Origin: Bacillota bacterium
Lineage (GTDB): Bacteria; Bacillota; Clostridia; Lachnospirales; Lachnospiraceae
Length of the DNA stretch: 64,000 bases
Direction: 5' to 3'
Assembly: GCA_023423045.1 (NCBI GenBank)
Contig: JAFAGA010000006.1
Coordinates: 62,001-126,000 of the forward strand
This document shows positions 25,744 to 33,809 of this stretch, one piece after another. How positions within the stretch are numbered: position 1 is the stretch's first letter; every line of letters begins with the position of its first letter. The translations under genes were made by a program, and so were the position numbers. The notes beneath the pieces were generated by a model that worked only from the letters and a program-made list of their open reading frames with translations, did no database searches and was not told the DNA's origin.

Positions 25744-27039
25744 CTCTGTCTTCCGCTCTTCTTCAGACTCAATCTCTGCCTTCTTAAGCGCATCTTCCGG
25801 CTCATCCTCCGGTTCCTTCTTCGGTTCCCCTTCCCTGAGCATTTCCTTATTCCTCAGAAGAAAGAGACCGATAACCGCCATAATTAAGCCTGTAGAAATT
25901 AACATCGGCTCGATTGCAATCACATCCGCAAGGGGCCCGAAGATCAGCATCCCCAGAGGCATTGTAATGCTGGAAATCATGCTGAGAACGCCGAATACCC
26001 GTCCCAGAAAATCATTCTCCACCTTCTCCTGAAGCAATACCATCGCCGGAGTGTTGAAAAAGGGCATCGCCAGGCCCACCACCGCCATAAAGAACAGATA
26101 CAGCCAGAAAACCGGTGTAATCCCAAGGGCAAAGGTGAAGAGTCCCAGGATGGTGCTTGAGAATACCATGGTATGAATCTTATTGCGAAAGCCCTGCCAG
26201 GAGGCAAGCAGGATACCTCCGGCCATGGTGCCGACGGAAAATACGATTTCAATGGCCGTAAGCCTCCAGACCTCGTCTCCGAAGGTGCGGGTCACCTGGA
26301 GAGGTGTCAGGAAGGCGACGGGCGCCGCCATAAAAAAGTAAATTGCGAAGTACCGGAACATGGTTTTCACAAATTTGTGGCTGCCGATATAGCGGATTCC
26401 CACCATCGCATCATCAAAGTATCCGGTTACATGCTTCTGCAGCGCCTTGGCGTGAACCGGCACCTGCACCAGGAAGGTCATAATAAATACCGCTATGGCT
26501 GCGGTAACTACATCAATAAAAAAGATAATTTCAATGGGCGCAACCGACAGAAGCGCCCCGCTGGCCATGGGTGACAAAAGCATAACCAGGGATTGTACGC
26601 TGCCATTGGTGGCATTTACCTTGGTAAGCTTGTCCTCAGGTACAAGCTGGGGCAGAACCGCCCCCACCGCCGGTGACTGTATCCCGCCTCCCAGGGACCG
26701 GATCGCAGAGACAGCGAACATAAGCCACAGGGAATCGTATCCCAGCAAAAACAGAACTGCCAGGATCAGGGTGGAGACAGCGATGAAGGAATCCGCGGCG
26801 ATGATCAGCAGCTTTCGGCTGAAGCGGTCGGCCCAGACTCCGGCAAAGGGCGATACAAAGAAGGTGGGCAGAAAGCCGCAAATAATAGAAATTGCCATCA
26901 TTACCCCTGATTTTGTATTTAAGGTAATATACCACATAATGGCATACTGCACCAGAGAAGAGCCAAAGATGGATATGGTCTGACTCGTCAAAAATAAAAT
27001 AACTTTTTTCTTCCAGGAATGAATTTCCTGATCCTGCAT
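25738..27039 (-). CDS. MFS transporter (MefA/macrolide-efflux-like)
   Basis: A 433-residue transporter with about 12 helices. Typical MFS_3 features are SIFGSSLVQYAIMWYI at helix 1 and FAGVWADRFSRKLLIIAAD in the loop between helices 2 and 3. A duplicated pattern appears near the middle (GIRYIGSHKFVKTMF). The last 40 residues form a Glu/Lys-rich cytoplasmic tail (EPKKEPEDEPEDALKKAE). GGAGA precedes the ATG. It resembles drug exporters, but the substrate is unknown. The last six codons and the stop fall in DNA duplicated from the flank of the YesN-like gene, so the present C-terminus was created or altered by that event. Confidence 0.88.
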   Translation of the reverse strand: MQDQEIHSWKKKVILFLTSQTISIFGSSLVQYAIMWYITLNTKSGVMMAISIICGFLPTFFVSPFAGVWADRFSRKLLIIAADSFIAVSTLILAVLFLLGYDSLWLMFAVSAIRSLGGGIQSPAVGAVLPQLVPEDKLTKVNATNGSVQSLVMLLSPMASGALLSVAPIEIIFFIDVVTAAIAVFIMTFLVQVPVHAKALQKHVTGYFDDAMVGIRYIGSHKFVKTMFRYFAIYFFMAAPVAFLTPLQVTRTFGDEVWRLTAIEIVFSVGTMAGGILLASWQGFRNKIHTMVFSSTILGLFTFALGITPVFWLYLFFMAVVGLAMPFFNTPAMVLLQEKVENDFLGRVFGVLSMISSITMPLGMLIFGPLADVIAIEPMLISTGLIMAVIGLFLLRNKEMLREGEPKKEPEDEPEDALKKAEIESEEERKTEL

Positions 27040-27189
27040 GAGACTTGTCTCCTTTCGAGCTTTCGAAGCGGTTTCAGAATTTAAGTATTCCTAATTATAC
27101 ATGATTGCAGGATAACGGTCAAACACTAAGAAAAATATTCCTTTATTTCCTGACTGCTCCGATTGGAGCATGGCCTTTGCCGGTTAAAA

Positions 27190-28140
27190 TCATCTTTCTT
27201 CCCGGAAATAGTTGATTCCGCAGCCGGCTGGCTGGCCCCCCTCTTTTGATTTTCGCATGGAGGTAAAAATCAGCACCAGCGTGGTGATGACAAAGGGCAG
27301 CATCACATAAAAAGCATTGGGTATCTCGATAATATTCTTCGGAACATAGAACTGAAGCACGCTGAAGGCGCCGAAGATCAGGGATCCGAAGATGGCACGA
27401 ACCGGATTCCAGCTGGCGAAGATAACAAGTGCAACCGAGATCCAGCCCTGCCCGTTGACAACACTGCTGTTGTTCCAGATCCCTCCGCCGTTGATCAGGG
27501 AGAGATAGGCCCCGCCTAATGCGCAGACCCCTCCTCCCAGCAGTATATGAATGTATTTTACCAGCACAACATTGATGCCTGCCGCATCCGCCGCAGCGGG
27601 ATTCTCTCCTACCGCCCTCATATTCAGCCCGGTACGGGTCCTGCGCATATAGTATGCGGTTGTCACGGCAAGGATAACAGCCAGATATACAAGGGGATTA
27701 TGGGAGAATAACAGCTTTCCGGCTACCGGAATATCTCCGAGGAGGGGCAGCGGCCGTTCTGCAATGGACGACATGAACGCTTCGGAGAGCTTCGGGGAGC
27801 CTCCGGCTTTGCCGATCATTGCCTCACCGAAGAATTTGGCAAAACCGGTGCCGAAAATCGTGAGGGTAAGGCCCGCAACATTCTGATTCGCCATGAAGGT
27901 AACCGTAACAATGGCATAGATCAACGCTGCCGCTGCTCCGGTTCCAAATGCGGCCAACAGGGCCAGGAACAGACTTCCGGTATGGTAACCGGTATAAAAG
28001 CCCATAAACGCCCCCATGAACATCATTCCCTCCACGCCGAGGTTGATATTGCCGCTTTTCTGCGTCATGATTTCTCCGGTGGTGCCGAAGAGCAGCGGAG
28101 TACCGGCCTTAACTGCAGCAAATAAGAAATTAATTAGCAT
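27190..28140 (-). CDS. Nucleoside ABC transporter permease (NupQ-like)
   Basis: A 316-residue inner-membrane protein of the BPD_transp_2 group with 8-10 helices. GTPLLFGTTGEIMTQKSGNINLGVEGMMFMG is the family hallmark (shortened: SGNINLGVEGMM), and RTRTGLNMRAVGENPAAADAAGI lies in the middle. Partner of the NupP-like permease, whose stop overlaps its start by 7 bases. Together with the two-domain ATPase and the BMP lipoprotein it forms a purine-nucleoside importer of the Bacillus NupNOPQ type. Last gene of the operon. Confidence 0.9.
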   Translation of the reverse strand: MLINFLFAAVKAGTPLLFGTTGEIMTQKSGNINLGVEGMMFMGAFMGFYTGYHTGSLFLALLAAFGTGAAAALIYAIVTVTFMANQNVAGLTLTIFGTGFAKFFGEAMIGKAGGSPKLSEAFMSSIAERPLPLLGDIPVAGKLLFSHNPLVYLAVILAVTTAYYMRRTRTGLNMRAVGENPAAADAAGINVVLVKYIHILLGGGVCALGGAYLSLINGGGIWNNSSVVNGQGWISVALVIFASWNPVRAIFGSLIFGAFSVLQFYVPKNIIEIPNAFYVMLPFVITTLVLIFTSMRKSKEGGQPAGCGINYFREER

Positions 28141-29234
28141 GATACTTTCCTCCCCTTTCTTAGTACAAAACGATAACGGGTAAAGAAATCAAAAGCAAGG
28201 ACAAAGAACAGGATAATGCCCTGAAGAATGCCCGAAGCCGCCGGGGACAGGCCAAAGGTGCTCTGCATTACCGAACAGCCCTTCTCCAGCATACTGAACA
28301 GGACGGTAACAATTAATATAATAAAGGAATTCAGCTTGGAGAGCCAGGCTACGGTGATCGCTGTAAAGCCGACTCCTCCCGCAACGCCCTCACCCAGGGT
28401 ATAGGCCGCACCGCTCACCTGGGTCATTCCGGCAATTCCGCAGATTGCCCCGCTCAGGAACATGGTACGCATTACAATTCTTTTTACATTCATTCCGGCA
28501 TAACGTGCCGTATTAACACTTTCCCCCACCACGCTGATTTCGTATCCCTGCTTGGTGAAACGAAGATAGACGAACACAAGGACTGCCAGTATCAAGCCGA
28601 TCAGCCAGCCTGCATGTACTCCAAAGATCTGGTCCAGCCTGGCATTCTCCACAAAGGTGGCAATCTTGGGAAAGCCTGAGGACTCCGGATCCCTCCAGGG
28701 TCCCTCCGTCAAATACTTGATGATATACAAAGCAATATAATTCAGCATCAGCGTGAACAGAGTCTCATTTGTGCCAAACCTTGTCTTAAAATAAGCCGGT
28801 ATCATCCCCCACAGTCCGCCGCCTGCCATTCCCGCCAGAAACATCACCGGCAGCAGCACCCCGTGAGGAAGCTGATGGAAGAACAGGGCAAAATAGGATG
28901 CAAAAATCCCTCCCATAATGATCTGCCCTTCCGCTCCGATGTTCCAGAATTTCATCTGAAAAGCAGGGGTAATTCCCAGAGAAGCGATGAGCAGCGGGAT
29001 CGCTATTTTGATGGTCCCCTTGATTGCTATTTTACTGCGCCAGGCCCCCTGTACAATGGAGGCATAGATTTTAACAGGATTATGCCCGATGGCGAGAATA
29101 AAGATACCTCCGGCAAGGATTGCCAGAATTAAGGCGGCCAGGGATAAGAGGACCGTCCCGGCAACCGGGATTTCCGCCTTCTTTGCGATGCGCAGCAAGG
29201 GCTCCTTCCTTCTATTGTCATCGATCCTATTCAT
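28134..29234 (-). CDS. Nucleoside ABC transporter permease (NupP-like)
   Basis: A 366-residue permease from the ATG with GGAGG 6 bases upstream. This start overlaps the ATPase stop by 8 bases; the frame open to 29261 has no box. The hydrophobic core includes GAEGQIIMGGIFASY, the NupP signature, and TKQGYEISVVGESVNTARYAGM. Forms a heterodimeric pore with the NupQ-like protein. Confidence 0.9.
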   Translation of the reverse strand: MNRIDDNRRKEPLLRIAKKAEIPVAGTVLLSLAALILAILAGGIFILAIGHNPVKIYASIVQGAWRSKIAIKGTIKIAIPLLIASLGITPAFQMKFWNIGAEGQIIMGGIFASYFALFFHQLPHGVLLPVMFLAGMAGGGLWGMIPAYFKTRFGTNETLFTLMLNYIALYIIKYLTEGPWRDPESSGFPKIATFVENARLDQIFGVHAGWLIGLILAVLVFVYLRFTKQGYEISVVGESVNTARYAGMNVKRIVMRTMFLSGAICGIAGMTQVSGAAYTLGEGVAGGVGFTAITVAWLSKLNSFIILIVTVLFSMLEKGCSVMQSTFGLSPAASGILQGIILFFVLAFDFFTRYRFVLRKGRKVSC

Positions 29235-30756
29235 AGGTATCCTCCTTCCGGTCATGGGCATCCGTCATAAGCAGGCCCAGTTGCTCCTTCGTTGCGGTCC
29301 TCCCGTCAACAATACCTGTAACCCGGCCATGGCACAGCACCATAATACGGTCACACAGCTCCAGCATTACATCCAGATCCTCACCGATGAATAATATGCC
29401 TACTCCCTTTTGCTTCTGTTCATTCAGCAGGTCGTAGATTGTGTAGGAGGAGTTGATGTCCAGCCCGCGCACTGCATAGGCGGTAATAATCACATTAGGC
29501 TCCGAAGCAATCTCCCTGCCCAGGAGCACCTTCTGCACATTTCCGCCGGACAGCCGGCGTACCGGAGTATCCACGCCCGGCGTTACGATATCCAGCTGCT
29601 TCACCAGACGCTTCGCCAGCTCTCTGGCTGCTTTCTTACGGACCAGCGGGCCTTTGCCCTCGCTGTATTTTTTCAGCAGCATATTATCTACCATGCCCAT
29701 GGACGCCGCCAACCCCATGCCCAGCCGGTCCTCGGGAATAAAGCTCATGCTGATGCCCATTTTGATGATCTCCCCGGGTGATTTGCCGATGATGTTCTCG
29801 TTGTGATACAGGACCACCCCCTTCTGAACCGGAAGCAGTCCGGCAAGGGCCTCGCACAATTCCTTCTGTCCGCTGCCTGCAACACCGGCAACCCCGAGAA
29901 TCTCCCCCTGGTTTAACTCAAAGCTGATATCCTTAAGGGACTCGTATCCCTCTTCTTTGCACACGGTCAGATGGTGAATTTCCAGCAGTTTTTCCTTAAA
30001 ACCGGTTGCCGGACGCTTGATCTTAAGCTCCACCGGCCTGCCTACCATAAGCTCGGTAAGCTCCCCGGCATTGGTTCTTGCTGTTTCGACAGCGGCCACG
30101 CTCTCCCCCCTGCGCAATATAGTTACTCTGTCGCTGATTTCCAGTACCTCATTGAGCTTATGGGTTATAATAATTACCGCGCAGCCCTCGGCCTTCATAC
30201 GCCGCAGTATCTCAAACAGCCCCTTTGTCTCCTGGGGCGTCAATACGGCGGTGGGTTCGTCCAAAATCAAAATATCCGCCTTACGGTAAAGCACCTTCAA
30301 AATCTCCACGGTCTGCTTCTCGCTTACGGACATCTGATATACCCTTTTTTCCGGATCAACCGTGAGTCCGAAGCGCTTCGATATCTCACGGATTTTCTCC
30401 GCTCTTTTCTTATGGAGAAAAACCCCCTTCTCCTTACCCCCGAGAATAATATTATCTGTTGCCGACAGGGCCTCCACCAACTTAAAATGCTGATGAATCA
30501 TACCCACCCCAAGCTTTATGGAGTCCTCCGGTGAATTAATCGTCACGGTCTGCCCGTTAATCAGGATAGTACCGCTGTCCGGTTTATAGATCCCTGAGAG
30601 CATGTTCATCAGCGTTGTTTTGCCGGAGCCGTTTTCGCCAAGCAGGGCGAGTATCTCGCCCTGCTTAACCGACAGGTCAATTTTATTGTTTGCCACAACC
30701 GATCCAAAGGTTTTAGTTATCTGTTTCAGTTCGATTGCCATTGTTTCCGCTTTCAT
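29227..30756 (-). CDS. Nucleoside ABC transporter ATPase, two-domain (NupO-like)
   Basis: A 509-residue protein with two ABC domains. Domain 1: Walker A GENGSGKTTLMN, signature MSVSEKQTVEIL and Walker B ILILDEPTAVLTPQE. Domain 2 is degenerate at Walker A (GVAGSGQKELCEAL), keeps the signature LSGGNVQKVLLGRE, and has IITAYAVRGLDI where Walker B is expected, lacking the catalytic Asp-Glu. A degenerate second site is usual in this family. The start overlaps the BMP gene stop by one base (TAATG). Confidence 0.92.
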   Translation of the reverse strand: MKAETMAIELKQITKTFGSVVANNKIDLSVKQGEILALLGENGSGKTTLMNMLSGIYKPDSGTILINGQTVTINSPEDSIKLGVGMIHQHFKLVEALSATDNIILGGKEKGVFLHKKRAEKIREISKRFGLTVDPEKRVYQMSVSEKQTVEILKVLYRKADILILDEPTAVLTPQETKGLFEILRRMKAEGCAVIIITHKLNEVLEISDRVTILRRGESVAAVETARTNAGELTELMVGRPVELKIKRPATGFKEKLLEIHHLTVCKEEGYESLKDISFELNQGEILGVAGVAGSGQKELCEALAGLLPVQKGVVLYHNENIIGKSPGEIIKMGISMSFIPEDRLGMGLAASMGMVDNMLLKKYSEGKGPLVRKKAARELAKRLVKQLDIVTPGVDTPVRRLSGGNVQKVLLGREIASEPNVIITAYAVRGLDINSSYTIYDLLNEQKQKGVGILFIGEDLDVMLELCDRIMVLCHGRVTGIVDGRTATKEQLGLLMTDAHDRKEDTYE

Positions 30757-31937
30757 TATTTAACCTCGACCGTCTTATAATACCAATTCATTGCTCCGGT
30801 AATATCCGCATCGGTTAATGCCTCACCCGCTGCACATACCTGATTGCCCTGGTTGTCATACAGCTCGCCCTCGAATACCTTGAAGCCGTCAATAATCCTC
30901 TGTCTTGCCGCTTCAACCGCTTCCTGAGTACCCTCCGCGCAGTTGGCACTCAGAGGAGAGATATCCACAAAGCCCTCGTCCATACCGCCAAAGTAATTCT
31001 CATTGGTCCAGGTTCCTTCCAGCACAGCCTTCGCCGCCTTGGTATAATACACGCCCCAGTTCCAGATCGGAGCTGTTAAGTGGGCGCTCGGAGCATCCTT
31101 TGTCATATCCGAATTATATCCGCAGCCCCATACGCCTCTATTTTGGGCAGCCATCTGGGGAGCCGTGGTATCCGCATGCTGGGCAATCACATCGCAGCCC
31201 ATATCCAGCAGTGCCTCCGCCGCCTGTCCCTCAAGAGTGGGATCAAACCAGGTATTGGTTACCTTAACATATACCTTTGCCTCGGGATTTACCGATTCCA
31301 CACCCATGGCAAATGCGTTAATGCCCCCGGTCACCTCAGAGTTGTCAATACCCATAGCAGCTACAAATCCGATCATATTTGACTGTGTCTTCAGGCCGGC
31401 TGCAACCCCCGCAAGGTAGCGGGCCTGGTAGATGCGTCCGAAGTAGTTGTTCATATTCGTACCGTTGTTCTTATAGCCGGAGCCATGGGAGAAGATAACC
31501 TCCGGATACTCCGCTGCCAGCTGTTCCATGGTATCCATGTAGCCCCAGCTTGTACCGAAGATAATATCTGCCCCTTCCTCAATGCATTCTTCAATTGCAG
31601 TTCTGATTGCTACGGCATCGGTATCCGCCACATTATTTTTACGAATGATCTGGCCATCCGACAAACCAAGGCTGTCCTGCATCGCCACGATCCCCTGATC
31701 ATGAGCGTAGCTGTAGCCTGCACCGTCCGCAGGATCACCGATATGTATCACACCTACCTTGAAATCCTCCAATGCAATTCCCTTTGCGGCTGCGTCCGTG
31801 CCGGTGTCCTTTGAATCATTCTCCTGGGCAGCGCCGCTGTCTGCTGCGGTATCCGTATTCTTTTCTTCTGCGGCGCAGGCGGCAAGGGATAATACCATTG
31901 CTGCTGCCATGATCAGTGCTAATAATTTCTTACTCAT
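30756..31937 (-). CDS. BMP-family nucleoside-binding lipoprotein (NupN-like)
   Basis: A 393-residue lipoprotein. The signal ends LSLAAC with Cys21, followed by an acidic linker and a periplasmic-binding fold of the Med/BmpA type. Motifs include GVIHIGDPADGAGYSYAHDQG, ADIIFGTSWGYMDTM, VIAQHADTTAPQMAAQ and GCGYNSDM. BMP proteins bind purine nucleosides for the attached ABC transporter. First gene of a four-gene operon. It lies 198 bases after xpt, which ends in a terminator, so it probably has its own promoter. Confidence 0.92.
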   Translation of the reverse strand: MSKKLLALIMAAAMVLSLAACAAEEKNTDTAADSGAAQENDSKDTGTDAAAKGIALEDFKVGVIHIGDPADGAGYSYAHDQGIVAMQDSLGLSDGQIIRKNNVADTDAVAIRTAIEECIEEGADIIFGTSWGYMDTMEQLAAEYPEVIFSHGSGYKNNGTNMNNYFGRIYQARYLAGVAAGLKTQSNMIGFVAAMGIDNSEVTGGINAFAMGVESVNPEAKVYVKVTNTWFDPTLEGQAAEALLDMGCDVIAQHADTTAPQMAAQNRGVWGCGYNSDMTKDAPSAHLTAPIWNWGVYYTKAAKAVLEGTWTNENYFGGMDEGFVDISPLSANCAEGTQEAVEAARQRIIDGFKVFEGELYDNQGNQVCAAGEALTDADITGAMNWYYKTVEVK

Positions 31938-32009
31938 GCTGTTTTTCTCCTCCTTGCACTTGCATTACAATAAGTCTTCTGTGCTGATATTTTTGAATCA
32001 ATTTATTTT

Positions 32010-32070
32010 CAGAGTGCCGCTTTGCGGCATCATAAAAATACCAAACAACGAGTGGCGCACTTTGCGCCCT
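32010..32070. repeat. Two small GC hairpins between xpt and the BMP operon
   Basis: TGCCGC-TTT-GCGGCA (about 32014-32028) and GGCGC-ACTTT-GCGCC (32054-32068) follow one another, ahead of the xpt terminator with its GTGCCTGC-AAA-GCAGGCAC stem. Three hairpins of similar design in 100 bases look like a repeated or structured leader of the BMP operon. No purine riboswitch consensus was recognised. Confidence 0.45.
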
Positions 32071-32082
32071 CTCCTATGATAT

Positions 32083-32106
32083 AAAAAGTGCCTGCAAAGC
32101 AGGCAC
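32083..32106 (-). terminator. Terminator of xpt
   Basis: Stem GTGCCTGC / GCAGGCAC with a three-base loop, followed on the minus strand by TTTTTAT. It starts about 30 bases after the xpt stop. Confidence 0.8.
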
Positions 32107-32134
32107 CCTTATCTGCATTCGGGACTCGTCCCGG

Positions 32135-32710
32135 TTATTCACGAAATACTATTCCGGTATCCTCCGACATGGAATCAACGATAGCCAGCGATTCCACCCG
32201 GACCCCGCTGCTTCTTACCAGCCTGCCGCCTTCCTGAAAGCCCTTTTCAATGACAATTCCCGCACCTACCAGCGTGGCGCCGGCATCTCTTACCAGCTTA
32301 ATCAGGCCCAACAGAGCAGCTCCTTTGGCCAGAAAGTCATCAATTAACAGAACCCGGTCCTCCGACTTTAAGAAATCCTTGGATACAATAATATCATATA
32401 CCCTGCCGTGGGTGAAGGATTCCACTCTGCTGGTATATACGTCACCGGCAATATTCTTTGTCTGGGTCTTCTTGGCAAACACCACCGGAACCTGGAAATA
32501 TTGCGCCACAATGCAGGCAATTCCGATACCGGAGGCCTCAATTGTCAGAATCTTTGTAATCTCCTGATCGGCAAATCTTCTTTTAAACTCCTTGCCGATT
32601 TCGCCGAACAGCTCAATGTCCATCTGATGGTTTAAAAAGCTGTCCACCTTCAGCACGTTCCCGGAACGTACCTTTCCATCCCTCACTATCCTATCCTTTA
32701 ATAACTGCAT
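32135..32710 (-). CDS. xpt: Xanthine phosphoribosyltransferase
   Basis: A 191-residue purine salvage enzyme that makes XMP from xanthine and PRPP. It begins MQLLKDRI, typical of Xpt, with SFLNHQMD near residue 27. KILTIEASGIGIA and the PRPP loop VLLIDDFLAKGAA are both intact. AGAGG precedes the ATG. It lies upstream of the nucleoside importer on the same strand, so import and salvage are linked by position. In many Firmicutes xpt has a purine riboswitch; here I see a plain promoter and no such element. Confidence 0.95.
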   Translation of the reverse strand: MQLLKDRIVRDGKVRSGNVLKVDSFLNHQMDIELFGEIGKEFKRRFADQEITKILTIEASGIGIACIVAQYFQVPVVFAKKTQTKNIAGDVYTSRVESFTHGRVYDIIVSKDFLKSEDRVLLIDDFLAKGAALLGLIKLVRDAGATLVGAGIVIEKGFQEGGRLVRSSGVRVESLAIVDSMSEDTGIVFRE

Positions 32711-32744
32711 TTGATTACCTCTTCGTTTCCCGCGTTCTTATTAC

Positions 32745-32773
32745 ATCTTACCCTGTTCTTCGACTTTTTTCAA
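32745..32773 (-). promoter_or_regulatory. Promoter of xpt
   Basis: On the minus strand TTGAAA (32768-32773), 17 bases, TAAGAT (32745-32750). Upstream lie two AT-rich direct repeats containing ACTTATTAA (about 32774-32816). The leader of only about 30 bases leaves no room for a riboswitch. Confidence 0.55.
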
Positions 32774-32851
32774 TTTAGTAAAATTAATAAGTCGCTTTAA
32801 TAAATTTAATAAGTGACAGTTCAGTCCATGAGATCATGTCCCCCTGTTACT

Positions 32852-33631
32852 TTAATAATTCAACATCCTGTCCAGACGCTTATGAAGACTTGCCAGCTTG
32901 TCCAGCTCCTCCTTCCGGTATACGGGCCTGCCGGACATATAGTATTCCACGAAGCCGTGGTTTTTCTCCAGCTGTTTCCTCTCCTCCAGAATCCGTTTCA
33001 AATGATTCACCGTTCCTGCGCTGCCGTCAATAAAAGCAACTTCTTTCGGAAATATCCTGCGATAAGTATCCTTAAAATAATTAAAATGAGTACATCCCAG
33101 AATCAGTGACGAATAGTCTGTCAATTCGTAGGGAGCTAATTCCTGCCTGAGATATTGTTCCACCGAGGCATCCTCAAACCGCCCTTCTTCCGCAAACCTG
33201 ACCAAGTCAGGTAAGGCAAGAAGATCGACCCGGTGGTTATCATCCACCTGCATAAGCAGATTACGGAGCTTCTCCTCCCGGACGGTAACCGGCGTTGCGA
33301 TCATCATGACCCGCTTCCCATTGCTGCCTGCTACGGCAGGCTTAATGGCAGGCTCCATTCCAAGTATGGGAAGCCCGTATTTATTTCGGACATAATCCGC
33401 AGCTGCGCTTGTTGCGGTGTTACAGGCAATTACAACTACCTTCACCCCCTTTCCGATCAGAAAGTCAACCGCCTTGTCCACATATTGGATAATCTCTTCT
33501 CTGGTCTTTGTTCCGTATGGCACATGGTCCGTGTCAGCATAATAAATATAATCCTCCCTCGGCAAAGACCGCAATGCCTGATGAAGCACCGTAAGCCCTC
33601 CGATCCCCGAATCAAAAATTCCTATTTTCAA
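32852..33631 (-). CDS. murI: Glutamate racemase
   Basis: A 259-residue enzyme converting L- to D-glutamate for peptidoglycan. IGIFDSGIGGLTVL starts the protein, and YADTDHVPYG follows near residue 33. The two catalytic cysteines are in VIACNTATSAA and ILGCTHFNYF, so it should be active. It starts with TTG, with AAGGA about 10 bases upstream. Upstream of xpt on the same strand, 141 bases away. Unrelated in function to its neighbours. Confidence 0.95.
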   Translation of the reverse strand: MKIGIFDSGIGGLTVLHQALRSLPREDYIYYADTDHVPYGTKTREEIIQYVDKAVDFLIGKGVKVVVIACNTATSAAADYVRNKYGLPILGMEPAIKPAVAGSNGKRVMMIATPVTVREEKLRNLLMQVDDNHRVDLLALPDLVRFAEEGRFEDASVEQYLRQELAPYELTDYSSLILGCTHFNYFKDTYRRIFPKEVAFIDGSAGTVNHLKRILEERKQLEKNHGFVEYYMSGRPVYRKEELDKLASLHKRLDRMLNY

Positions 33632-33809
33632 CGTTACTACTTCCTTCCCGTTTATTCATTGGCATACCCTGATTTATCGTGAGTTTTCCCTCTCTTGCTG
33701 CTATTCACTATCATAATACGGAATCATCAAAATGCAAAGAAATAAATTCAAAGAAATATTTCCACTTATTGCGTTTCAGAATACAGGTCCGCCAAAGAGT
33801 TCTCCCGCA

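Noticed and set aside
20727..25763. The duplicated block as a composite transposon
   Set aside because: No transposase, no terminal inverted repeats and no target-site duplication were seen; unequal duplication followed by deletion explains the remains better.
25738..27039. The MFS exporter as a genuine macrolide-resistance gene
   Set aside because: It has the general fold of MefA-like exporters, but such proteins are common in Firmicutes and nothing here shows drug specificity.
31938..32134. Possible purine riboswitch before the BMP operon
   Set aside because: The conserved aptamer core was not found on the minus strand; only small GC hairpins are present. A covariance-model search would settle it.
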